Source: Bacteroidales bacterium (GTDB lineage: Bacteria > Bacteroidota > Bacteroidia > Bacteroidales > UBA12077). From it: a stretch of 64,000 nucleotides of DNA. Shown piece by piece: positions 8,692 through 17,315 of this stretch. Positions within the stretch are counted from its first letter, which is position 1. The number at the start of each line of letters is the position of its first letter. The translations under genes and the position numbers were made by a program. A model generated the notes under the pieces. It worked only from the letters and a program-made list of their open reading frames with translations, was not told the DNA's origin and made no database searches. The DNA lies in contig JANQHE010000037.1 in assembly GCA_028282785.1 (NCBI GenBank), positions 270,856 through 334,855 of the forward strand, read 5' to 3'.

Positions 8692-10236
8692 TTATGGTTT
8701 AACATATTTTATTTTCATGGTATATGTATCACCATTATTGGAAATATAATAATTGTGATCAATATTAAAATCCGGATCATCGCAAGTGAAGGTAACTTCA
8801 AATATAATTTCTTCTGATGCGTTGCTATATGTTCCTTCACCCCCATGTATAACAATCTGTGTTGTTTCCACATTGGTTGACTGGCCCAGGTGCCCTTGTG
8901 TAGTATTTGAATCTGCAAACCAGGCTCTATAATTTTCAACACCATCTGAGGCTGTAAAGCTTTCTTGCCAATCAAATCCCGGCTTAACCTTATATAATGT
9001 AAGTGTTTGCGCAGGAACCATAACTTTACCTTCTGAAGCATCAGAATTTAATGCCACAAAACGCAACCAGTCGTTTTCAGATTCAATTAAAGTTTTTCCG
9101 TACTCCGCTAAATTGCCAAAGAACTTAAATAGTCCAAAGAAATCACCTTCCCCTCCTGTTTGAATTTCCCATCTTTCTTCTTCTGGTACATCAACACCAG
9201 GGAATCCTATTAATTTCTGGTAGATATTTATAGCTTCGGTCCATGAATTAAGTTTAGTTGTACTAGGTACGAAATGATGTTCACCAGTTAAAATAGAATA
9301 CTTACCTCCTTCTTCAATAGGATTCCAGTAGTACCTTTTCACGTTATAAGCATAAAAATCATCTCTATAAGCAGAAGTGTTTCCGCCTTCGTGAAAAGAC
9401 TCAATTTTTGTGTTATCATTAAACCACGCTGACATATCAACTACAGGATCAATAATATTTATTTTTATGGTATCATTTGTTTCTGATACTTTATAATCCG
9501 TTACTATGGGTTCCGGAAAAGTGATTTCAACTGTTTTATCCAGGTCAGGTATTTCGTTATATTTAACAGCAAGCCTAAAAGTTAAAGACAACATGTCTGC
9601 ATCAAAACTGATTGATTGTGCATCTGCTAAATCAAGCACTTCATAATCGGTTCCTATTTCAGCTGTTCCACCAAAAGAAATTGGAACTGTTGTGGTTGAA
9701 GCAAATGCTTTATCCAGTCCAACTCTTACCTCAACTGTATCTTGTAAAAATGCATTTGTGGTAACATGATCGGATGTAAACTGAACTACCGGGGCATCGC
9801 CGGAAGCAACTTCGTTATCTTCGATCATAACCGTTGCAACCGTATTGGTTGATGCAAGAATGTAATTATCACCTGATTCCAGGGTAAATTCAATGGCTTT
9901 ATCTCCTTCGATTGTAGGTTCATTGATAGCCTTTACAAAAATAATTGCTTCTGAGCTACCTGAAGAGATAGTTACTGATTTATTACTTATAGCTTCGTAA
10001 TTAACATCGACAACTGCAGTTCCTGAAATAGTAAAATTTACGGTTATATCCTGAGGTGCGTTCATATTTAAGATTACTTTCACCTCTAGCGTACTTGTGC
10101 TAGTCTCACTTAAATTGTAAGAAGCCGTTTCAAATGATACCTCTGGAATTTTAACTTCATCGTCATCGTTACAAGACGATAAAAAAATCCCGGTTAGTAG
10201 CATTAGCGTAATTGTCCAAATTTTAATATTATTCAT
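8692..10236 (-). CDS. Calx-beta-like surface lipoprotein of a SusCD locus
   Basis: This 514-residue protein has a signal sequence with lipobox LSSC (Cys22), followed by DDDE, a +2/+3 acidic context typical of surface-exposed Bacteroidota lipoproteins. Residues ~30-140 and ~145-255 look like two Calx-beta-type sandwiches (the first with ITVNFTISGTAVVDVNY and IEGDKAIEFTLESGD). The C-terminal ~240 residues, rich in aromatics (WFNDNTKIESFHEGGN, YWNPIEEGGKY), match nothing I recognise. Its position 18 bp after susD fits the usual slot for a SusE/F-like accessory binding lipoprotein. I infer ligand capture at the cell surface; the ligand is unknown. Confidence 0.75.
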   Translation of the reverse strand: MNNIKIWTITLMLLTGIFLSSCNDDDEVKIPEVSFETASYNLSETSTSTLEVKVILNMNAPQDITVNFTISGTAVVDVNYEAISNKSVTISSGSSEAIIFVKAINEPTIEGDKAIEFTLESGDNYILASTNTVATVMIEDNEVASGDAPVVQFTSDHVTTNAFLQDTVEVRVGLDKAFASTTTVPISFGGTAEIGTDYEVLDLADAQSISFDADMLSLTFRLAVKYNEIPDLDKTVEITFPEPIVTDYKVSETNDTIKINIIDPVVDMSAWFNDNTKIESFHEGGNTSAYRDDFYAYNVKRYYWNPIEEGGKYSILTGEHHFVPSTTKLNSWTEAINIYQKLIGFPGVDVPEEERWEIQTGGEGDFFGLFKFFGNLAEYGKTLIESENDWLRFVALNSDASEGKVMVPAQTLTLYKVKPGFDWQESFTASDGVENYRAWFADSNTTQGHLGQSTNVETTQIVIHGGEGTYSNASEEIIFEVTFTCDDPDFNIDHNYYISNNGDTYTMKIKYVKP

Positions 10237-10254
10237 AGTAAGATATATTAGGGT

Positions 10255-11670
10255 TTAGTATCCTTCGTTTTGTTGAATATTTCTATTTGCTTCTGTATTA
10301 TCAAAAGGTATTGGAAATACATACTGGTAATATGGGAATTCGATATTATGATTTAGTGTAGCAGAACAATCATTACGTATTATATCACTTTGTGTCCTTT
10401 TCAAATCAAAAAAGATATGACCTTCCAAAGCAAATTCTCTTCGCTTTTCCAGTAAAATTTCATCAATTAAATCCTGCCCCGATAAATTCACAAATCCTGC
10501 TGATGGATCAGCCCTTTCACGAATTACCTGTAAATCGCCACGAGCCAGTGCTTCCTGGTTTGTCCTTGCATATGCCTCAGCCCTTATTAAGTACATCTCA
10601 GCCAAACGTATCACAACTATGTTATTTTCTATGTTTGAATTTGTTTGATATTTATATGTTACCGAATCACCTGCTAATTCGCCATAGAGACTTAGCCTCC
10701 AGTCACCTGGTTCATATAAATTAATAAGATCAGAAGTAACAGAACAAAAAACATCATTAGTAACATCGGTATAACCCACATAATTAGACATGGATGCAGC
10801 TACCACCACAGTATTATCAAATACCCAAATATCTTCAGATGATGGAACATTATTACTCCACTCGTCCAGAAGTAAATCCCCATCAACTAAATTATAACCT
10901 GGTTCCTCCAACACCTGCGTTGCATAATTAATTGCATTATTCCAATCTTCCATGTATACATACACTTTCGCCAATAAAGCTTTGGCAGCAACCGGGCCAA
11001 TCCAGAATTTTTTTGTTCCGCCCAGCTTATTTTCTTCAGTAGTTAGCTCAATAGCAGCTTTCAAATCTTCGACAACCTGTTTATAAGAATCATAAACAGT
11101 AGCTCTTTCCGGCATGTCAAATACATCAGGAGTTTTGGTAACTATAACAATACCATTGTGTTGTGCATTGGCCCGGTATGCATAAGGTTGTGCAAATAAA
11201 CGTAGCAAATCAAAGTGGCATAAGGCCCTAACAGCATACATCTCACCAAGAATCTGATCTCTTTCTTCCGGTGTTCCATCAGGCACATTTGGTAAAGCAT
11301 TTATTATATTATTGGCTTGGTTTAATACTCCATATATATGTTCATATATTTCTTTTACTTTTTCGTTATCCGCAACGACATTAAAACCATAAATATCAAC
11401 ATACTTTTCTATTTTGGAATTTGTAAAAGCTTCTGTTATCTTAATATTACCTCCTCGTAGTTCTGAAGTCAGCGTAAGATCACGTCTATAATATTCATCA
11501 TGTACTAAAGAACGATAACATCCAATCATTGCTATTTTTAACCCTTCAATGTCTGATAATAGATTTTCATTGGAGATTTTATCTTGTGGATCGCGGTCCA
11601 TAAATTCTTCGCATGAAGAAAAAAGAAACATCCCCACTAAAACTGCTATATATACTATCTTGTTTTTCAT
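10255..11670 (-). CDS. SusD/RagB-family outer-membrane lipoprotein
   Basis: The 471-residue protein has the SusD layout: lipobox FSSC (Cys20) followed by EEFMDRDPQDKIS, TPR-like helices with AVRALCHFDLLRLFAQPYAY, and the C-terminal segment RLAEMYLIRAEAYARTNQ with EILLEKRREFALEGHIFFDLKR. SusD proteins form the lid on the SusC channel and capture the substrate. The gene lies 4 bp after susC, so the pair is translated together. The length is close to the family norm and nothing is missing. Confidence 0.95.
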   Translation of the reverse strand: MKNKIVYIAVLVGMFLFSSCEEFMDRDPQDKISNENLLSDIEGLKIAMIGCYRSLVHDEYYRRDLTLTSELRGGNIKITEAFTNSKIEKYVDIYGFNVVADNEKVKEIYEHIYGVLNQANNIINALPNVPDGTPEERDQILGEMYAVRALCHFDLLRLFAQPYAYRANAQHNGIVIVTKTPDVFDMPERATVYDSYKQVVEDLKAAIELTTEENKLGGTKKFWIGPVAAKALLAKVYVYMEDWNNAINYATQVLEEPGYNLVDGDLLLDEWSNNVPSSEDIWVFDNTVVVAASMSNYVGYTDVTNDVFCSVTSDLINLYEPGDWRLSLYGELAGDSVTYKYQTNSNIENNIVVIRLAEMYLIRAEAYARTNQEALARGDLQVIRERADPSAGFVNLSGQDLIDEILLEKRREFALEGHIFFDLKRTQSDIIRNDCSATLNHNIEFPYYQYVFPIPFDNTEANRNIQQNEGY

Positions 11671-11674
11671 AATT

Positions 11675-14600
11675 CTAGAATTTAATATTTACTCCCAATG
11701 AATATGTTCTTGCAATCGGGTAGGGATATAATACTTCTGCCAATCCGTTTTTATTTTGATCTTTATTATCCCTGTACCATGTCCATATATTATCAACATT
11801 TACATTTAAAGCAAGTTGCTCAATTTTTAGTTTCTCGATAATATTTGAAGGAATCTTATATGAAAGAGAAATATTCTTAATTTCAACATTTGTCCTATCA
11901 TATAAATTTCTTGTAGTATTCTTGATGGGCTTATTGTTTAAACTTAATTGTGGAATTTCCGTTACATCACCAGGTTGCTGCCAACGATCCAACTGGTTAA
12001 TGCTTTGGTTATATAGTAATATTCTTGCTCCATCAGAATTTAAATCAAATGCTCTGTATGAAAGCATAACATGGCCACCCCATTCGTAAGAAATGAGTGT
12101 TGAAAGTGAAAAGTTTTTATAATCGAATGTAGTAGAAAAACCACCTGATGCATCTGGTGACGCATTACCCACAAAAACCCTGTTTTCTGATTTCTTTGCC
12201 TCATCCGTATCAGAAGTTATAGTTCCATCAGGTAAAATGTATTCTGCCTCTCCTGTTTCAGGATTAACTCCTGCATACTTTAATGCTAATATAACGCTAA
12301 CATCCTGACCTTCAAATAGTCCTAAGGATGAGTAATTTAGATCCGTAAACTGTGGTTTATCATTCCCTAAGCTTGTTACAACATTCTTGTTAGTCGATAA
12401 ATTAAAATTAGCGTACCAGGCAAAATCTTCTTTATCAATAATTGTTGAGGATAAAGTAAATTCCCAACCACTATTTTCCATATCCGCCACATTTACAGGC
12501 ACATATTCAAATCCTGTTTCTAATGGAATATCCAGGTTGGAAATTGCTCCTTTAATTTTATTAATATACCTTTCAACACTAACATTTACTTTATTATATA
12601 ATTTTAAGTCAATTGCTAAATTAAACTTATAGTTCTTCTCCCAGGTTAAGTGTGGGTTAGGAGAAGCAGAAGGTTGAGCACCAATTAAACCATCATAGCT
12701 GTAACCATTATCATACTCATATAAACCATATGCAGCATACGTACCAATTCTGGAATTACCTGTTGTTCCATAAGAGCTTCTAATTTTAAAGAAACTGACA
12801 GGCTTAAATAAATTTTCAAACCATTTTTCTTTACTTATTACCCATGATGCACCAACCGAAGCAAAGTTCTCAATTTGTGAATCGCCACCAAATATTGTCG
12901 CCTGATCGTTTCTTAAATTGAAATTGATAAAGTACCTGCTTTTAAAGTTATAACCTAAACGGCCATAATATGAAATGGAACCAACCGAACTAGTTGAACT
13001 TGATACAGATGTACTTTCATCATCCGAAATTCCTAATTCACGTATTTTTTCAAATGGTAAATCTTTATTAGATCCTCTTAAAACAATTTGGTTCCGGTCC
13101 TCAATCTGGAAACCTGCAAGAGCCTCTACATTATGATTCTCTTTAAAATTTTTGTGGTAATTTAATTGAGAATATGAAATCCACTTTAAATTATCTTTAT
13201 TTGTTCTTCCAATATAACCACCTCTGGTATATCCTGCCCCGTTTTGCGAACTATAGAATACATAATTCTCACCTGAATTATAGTCTATTCCAAATGTGCT
13301 CTCAAACTTTAGGCTTTTTAAAATTTGATAAGAAAGTTTTGTACTTCCATTAATATAAAAATTTTTATTCCAGGCCTCGTTTTGTTCCAATCCGGCAACA
13401 GGATTCATTCTATAATCAAAAGGAGATTTGTTATTAAAAGAACCATCTTCATTATATGGAGATATGGTTGGAGCTGTGGATATTGAGCTAAAAGAATCAA
13501 AAATATCCTTGTTCAGATATGAAACGCCAATGGAGTAATCCCATTTGAGCTTTTCAGTTAAATCGGATTGAACATTTAACCTGGTTGATATCCTTTCAAG
13601 TTCATTTCCTTTACCAATTGATTTATTCTTTAAATAATTTACAGAAAATCGGTATGTGTGACTATCACTTCCACCCGAAAATGTCAGGTTATTTTTTGTT
13701 ATTACACCGGTTCTTGACATTAAATCGAACCAGTCTGTGTTTATATCGGGGCTTCCGAGTGCTGCAATTTGTTCTTCTTTTTGGATATCAGTAAGGTCTG
13801 TATTATTTATTGCCTCTGATGCAAGCTCAATGTATTGTTCAGAGTTTAAATATTTAAATTTGTTTAATGGCTGAGAAAGTCCAGTATTTGAAGTAAATGT
13901 AAATTTTACCTTTCCTTTTTTACCTTTTTTAGTTGTAATAATAATTACACCATTCGAAGCATTTGCACCATAAATTGCCGAAGCCGAAGCATCTTTTAAT
14001 ACAGTTATGGATTCAATATCATCAGGATTAATTAATGATAAAGGGTTAATTTTTACATCTCCTAAAGCATCCACTTCGTTAGGAGCAGAAACATCATACA
14101 ACGGTACACCGTCTAAAATATACAATGGTTCCGATGATGCCACAATTGCATTACTTCCTATTTGAGTTAATGAGCTTTGACCGCGTATTCTTATACTTAC
14201 CGGAGCTCCCGGGTCGCCTGTATTCTGTTCCACTCTAACACCTGCCATCATCCCTTCCAACATTTTATCCACACTTTCTATAGGCCTTTCAACCATTAAG
14301 TCTTTGGCTTTTACCTGTTCCACAGAACCAACTATTGACTCTTTCGTTTTTACACCGGCATATCCTACCACCACAACTTCATCAAGTTGTTTGGAATCCA
14401 TTTGCATCGTAACATTCAAAATGTTTCCCTGAGGTTTAATTTCCTGCGTTGTCATTCCAACAAATGAAAAAATCAAAGTTTTATTAGCAATAGGTAAACG
14501 GATTTTATATTTACCATCTATATCTGTTATTGTCCCAATCTGTGTTCCCTTAACTCTCACCGAAACTCCAGGTAATGTAACTCCTTTATCATCTTTTACG

Positions 14601-14683
14601 GTACCCTCTACAATGTGAACTTGCGCAATTGAAAACAGTGCGCTGGTGAATAATAAAAATAAGGTTAGTATTGTCTTTTTCAT
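11675..14683 (-). CDS. SusC/RagA-family TonB-dependent transporter
   Basis: From the ATG at 14683 the protein is 1002 residues with a signal peptide (ending FSIAQ). Next come a CarboxypepD_reg-like domain (VEGTVKDDKGVTLPGVSVRVKG, ~22-105), a plug with the SusC signature (VVVGYAG, IRIRGQSSL, LYILDGVPL, VLKDASASAIYGANASNGVI), and a 22-strand-type barrel ending in an aromatic segment. An upstream in-frame start at 14725 would overlap the hairpin and precede the signal peptide, so I rejected it. The protein energises import of a substrate held by its SusD. This SusC lacks an N-terminal STN domain, in keeping with control by the distant ECF/CnrX-like system rather than a FecR. Confidence 0.95.
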   Translation of the reverse strand: MKKTILTLFLLFTSALFSIAQVHIVEGTVKDDKGVTLPGVSVRVKGTQIGTITDIDGKYKIRLPIANKTLIFSFVGMTTQEIKPQGNILNVTMQMDSKQLDEVVVVGYAGVKTKESIVGSVEQVKAKDLMVERPIESVDKMLEGMMAGVRVEQNTGDPGAPVSIRIRGQSSLTQIGSNAIVASSEPLYILDGVPLYDVSAPNEVDALGDVKINPLSLINPDDIESITVLKDASASAIYGANASNGVIIITTKKGKKGKVKFTFTSNTGLSQPLNKFKYLNSEQYIELASEAINNTDLTDIQKEEQIAALGSPDINTDWFDLMSRTGVITKNNLTFSGGSDSHTYRFSVNYLKNKSIGKGNELERISTRLNVQSDLTEKLKWDYSIGVSYLNKDIFDSFSSISTAPTISPYNEDGSFNNKSPFDYRMNPVAGLEQNEAWNKNFYINGSTKLSYQILKSLKFESTFGIDYNSGENYVFYSSQNGAGYTRGGYIGRTNKDNLKWISYSQLNYHKNFKENHNVEALAGFQIEDRNQIVLRGSNKDLPFEKIRELGISDDESTSVSSSTSSVGSISYYGRLGYNFKSRYFINFNLRNDQATIFGGDSQIENFASVGASWVISKEKWFENLFKPVSFFKIRSSYGTTGNSRIGTYAAYGLYEYDNGYSYDGLIGAQPSASPNPHLTWEKNYKFNLAIDLKLYNKVNVSVERYINKIKGAISNLDIPLETGFEYVPVNVADMENSGWEFTLSSTIIDKEDFAWYANFNLSTNKNVVTSLGNDKPQFTDLNYSSLGLFEGQDVSVILALKYAGVNPETGEAEYILPDGTITSDTDEAKKSENRVFVGNASPDASGGFSTTFDYKNFSLSTLISYEWGGHVMLSYRAFDLNSDGARILLYNQSINQLDRWQQPGDVTEIPQLSLNNKPIKNTTRNLYDRTNVEIKNISLSYKIPSNIIEKLKIEQLALNVNVDNIWTWYRDNKDQNKNGLAEVLYPYPIARTYSLGVNIKF

Positions 14684-14701
14684 AGTCCCTTCGATTAAGA
14701 A

Positions 14702-14733
14702 AAATCCCTTTGGAAACTGTTCCAAAGGGATTT
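14702..14733 (-). terminator. terminator-like hairpin between protease gene and susC
   Basis: A perfect 14-bp inverted repeat (14702-14715 and 14720-14733) with a 4-nt loop lies in the 56-bp gap between the protease stop and the susC start. Read on the minus strand it is followed by TTCTT after the T-rich stem end. It could end the upstream transcript partially, stabilise a processed mRNA end, or set the ratio of protease to SusC. Confidence 0.8.
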
Positions 14734-14739
14734 AAAGTA

Positions 14740-17313
14740 TTACATGAAATTAAAAGCGTTCTCAATTAATTTCTTTATTTGCTCCTGATGAGCTTTTGTT
14801 AATTTATCGTCTCCTTTGTATTTTAATTGCTTTTGTAAGTTTAACAGGTCTTCTACAACTAATGCTCTTGCCTGATATGGATATCGGTTTACATTAAATA
14901 TACTCGACTGACCAAACATTTTGGTTAGCTGTTTCACAAACAAAGCTTGTGCATATTGCTGATATGAATTAATTTCTGCTTTATAATTATAATCAAATAC
15001 CAAATCACGTATATCCGACATATATTCGCCCAACTCATATCCATTACCATACTTTTCCGAATCAAGCATTCGGCTAAACATTACAGGATTTAATACCGGT
15101 GCGAGAGCTTCTCTTTGTATATCATTGACCATTGCATGAACCGGAAAAGCGTCTCTACCAACATTAAAACCTCGACGTTGAATTTGCGCATACTGGTAAA
15201 TAAATTCTGAAAAATTCAATGCCTCTTTTGCAAATACATATTTATGTAAGGCTTTCATAGCTTTTTGCTGGGTATCTTTTGGAACCGGTGTATAAGGTAC
15301 TTTACCACTGTTTTGATCAGCAAATACTCTCTCTGTATAAATTCCGCCAATGTATCTGCTTATGGTTGCAACAGCATTTTTGTACTGATTAATCAAAAGA
15401 CTGAACTCGTAACGCAAATCGTGATAAGATCCGTTTCCGTTGGCATATTTCTGCGGTAACTCATTTATTAATTCTATAACTAAATCTAAACGATTGATAG
15501 AGTATTGGATAGGATCATTTGATAGATCGTGAGTTAAAACTCTTGGATCAATGCCTAATCTTAAATTTCTGGCGTTTTCACCATCATTTCCAAAGATATG
15601 ACCCTTTTCTGTTGACCTTTTTGCAATCTCTTCAAGCTCAGAGTCATTTTCAACCGGTTTATAGCCATATTCAATTGCCCAATAATCGTAAGGGCCAATT
15701 GTTGTCGAGAAATAATGCGCTTGTTTTTCAGGGTCAGGACTTACATTAATTAACATGTAATCCATGATAGAAGCTGTCACTCCGTATTTTTCCGTTAGTT
15801 CTTTATCTTGTAGCTCTTCCGGAGAAAGGAAATAAGAGCCCTTAAAGTTGTGAGTTAAACCAAGCGTATGACCTACTTCGTGGGTTACCAAAGCTATTAT
15901 ATATTGATTAACCAGCTCTGTGTATTCCTCATTGTTAACCGCTAATGACTGGCCAAACTCGAGGTTTTGAGCATACATTTCAGTTTCGGTCAATTCCGGT
16001 AAGTTGTCATAATCCAGCTCTAATTCCGATGTATTTTTTCCGGTATACATTTTCTCATACCTGCGTTGTAATTTAAACTGAGAATACTCGAGCATTACAT
16101 CAGCACCCAGAATCTCTCCGGTTTTCGGATTAAAAAATCTTGGCCCGTATCCTGCAAATCTTGGTGTTGGTGAAGCAGTCCAACGAATTACATTATATTT
16201 TAAATCTCCTGGTTCCCATGTTGCATTGTCTGGCATTTGCTTAACAACAATAGCATTTTTAAATCCTATTTTCTCAAAAGCCTTATTCCAGTTTAAAACT
16301 CCTTTTTTAACTGCCGGCCTGAACTCATAAGGAGTCGTGTTCTCTATCCAAAATACAATTGGTTTAACTGGTTCCGAAAGTTTCTGGTCAGGATTTTTCT
16401 TTACTAAGTTCCAACGATGAATAATATCTCTGTAAGGTGCTGTTGAAAGAGATGTCATGTCATCAAACTCTGTTGTAAAGTATCCTACTCTAGGATCATC
16501 CCTGCGTGGTTCATAATCATTATCCGGTACTTCAATAAATGAGTGCTGAAACACAAAACTTACACTTCTATCATCAGCTAATACTTTTCCTCCTGTTTTT
16601 TCAGGTTTACTCGATTCAAAAACATACTCAATAATTACATCCGTATTATCTGCGTAATTTTTAATTGCAGTAACTTTTGATTTTTTCTTAGATAATTTAC
16701 CTACCTGGTATAAATTTCTATGCACCTTATGCTTAATCCTAGTTAAGGTTTCTTTCATAAAAAGGTCATCAGCTTTAACAATCAGTGTATCACCATCCTT
16801 ACTTGCACCCAAAATAGTTGAAGAATAAATAATTGCATCACTAATATTCGCGTCAGCTGCTTTACTTATTGGATTTTCCGGATCAAAATAAAAATTATAG
16901 TTTGGAACCTGGAACTCAATCCGGTTAAAATACCTGATAGGTTTAAATACTGTGACTTCTCGATATGCTCCTCTGAACATATTCAGGAATGGTATACCAT
17001 TTTCGGCATATCCGAAATATATAAATTCCTTCTCTAATTTATTTGTTTCAATTTGCAAATAAAGACTTCCATTTAATGTATCCTGGTATACGGTAAACAA
17101 CCCTTCATGTTTAGTACATCTTTTAACTATTTTTGAAATGTCTTTAATTTTGCTACTCTTCTTTTTATTGTCACTGTCATTATCTTCATTGTCTGCATCG
17201 GATGATGTTTCCTCTTTGTCTTCATCTGCTTCCTGTGCATAAGTGAAGTTATACATATTACTTGTTAAAAGTAATCCTATAGATAATGCTATTAAGAGAA
17301 ATAATTTTTTCAT
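14740..17313 (-). CDS. exported zinc metalloprotease, DUF4953/DUF5117/DUF5118 type
   Basis: This 857-residue protein has a signal peptide (1-26) and then a highly acidic linker (~29-52). The N-terminal part follows the DUF5118/DUF5117 arrangement. The metzincin motif HEVGHTLGLTH spans residues 478-488, giving three zinc-binding histidines and the catalytic Glu479, with a Met-turn candidate SIMDYM at 516-520. Length and layout match the large DUF4953 proteases common in Bacteroidota outer-membrane loci. It starts 2 bp after the polyferredoxin gene, so the two are tightly coupled. I infer a periplasmic or surface protease that processes a substrate or partner for the SusCD importer downstream; its target is unknown. 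Confidence 0.88.
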   Translation of the reverse strand: MKKLFLLIALSIGLLLTSNMYNFTYAQEADEDKEETSSDADNEDNDSDNKKKSSKIKDISKIVKRCTKHEGLFTVYQDTLNGSLYLQIETNKLEKEFIYFGYAENGIPFLNMFRGAYREVTVFKPIRYFNRIEFQVPNYNFYFDPENPISKAADANISDAIIYSSTILGASKDGDTLIVKADDLFMKETLTRIKHKVHRNLYQVGKLSKKKSKVTAIKNYADNTDVIIEYVFESSKPEKTGGKVLADDRSVSFVFQHSFIEVPDNDYEPRRDDPRVGYFTTEFDDMTSLSTAPYRDIIHRWNLVKKNPDQKLSEPVKPIVFWIENTTPYEFRPAVKKGVLNWNKAFEKIGFKNAIVVKQMPDNATWEPGDLKYNVIRWTASPTPRFAGYGPRFFNPKTGEILGADVMLEYSQFKLQRRYEKMYTGKNTSELELDYDNLPELTETEMYAQNLEFGQSLAVNNEEYTELVNQYIIALVTHEVGHTLGLTHNFKGSYFLSPEELQDKELTEKYGVTASIMDYMLINVSPDPEKQAHYFSTTIGPYDYWAIEYGYKPVENDSELEEIAKRSTEKGHIFGNDGENARNLRLGIDPRVLTHDLSNDPIQYSINRLDLVIELINELPQKYANGNGSYHDLRYEFSLLINQYKNAVATISRYIGGIYTERVFADQNSGKVPYTPVPKDTQQKAMKALHKYVFAKEALNFSEFIYQYAQIQRRGFNVGRDAFPVHAMVNDIQREALAPVLNPVMFSRMLDSEKYGNGYELGEYMSDIRDLVFDYNYKAEINSYQQYAQALFVKQLTKMFGQSSIFNVNRYPYQARALVVEDLLNLQKQLKYKGDDKLTKAHQEQIKKLIENAFNFM

Positions 17314-17315
17314 TT

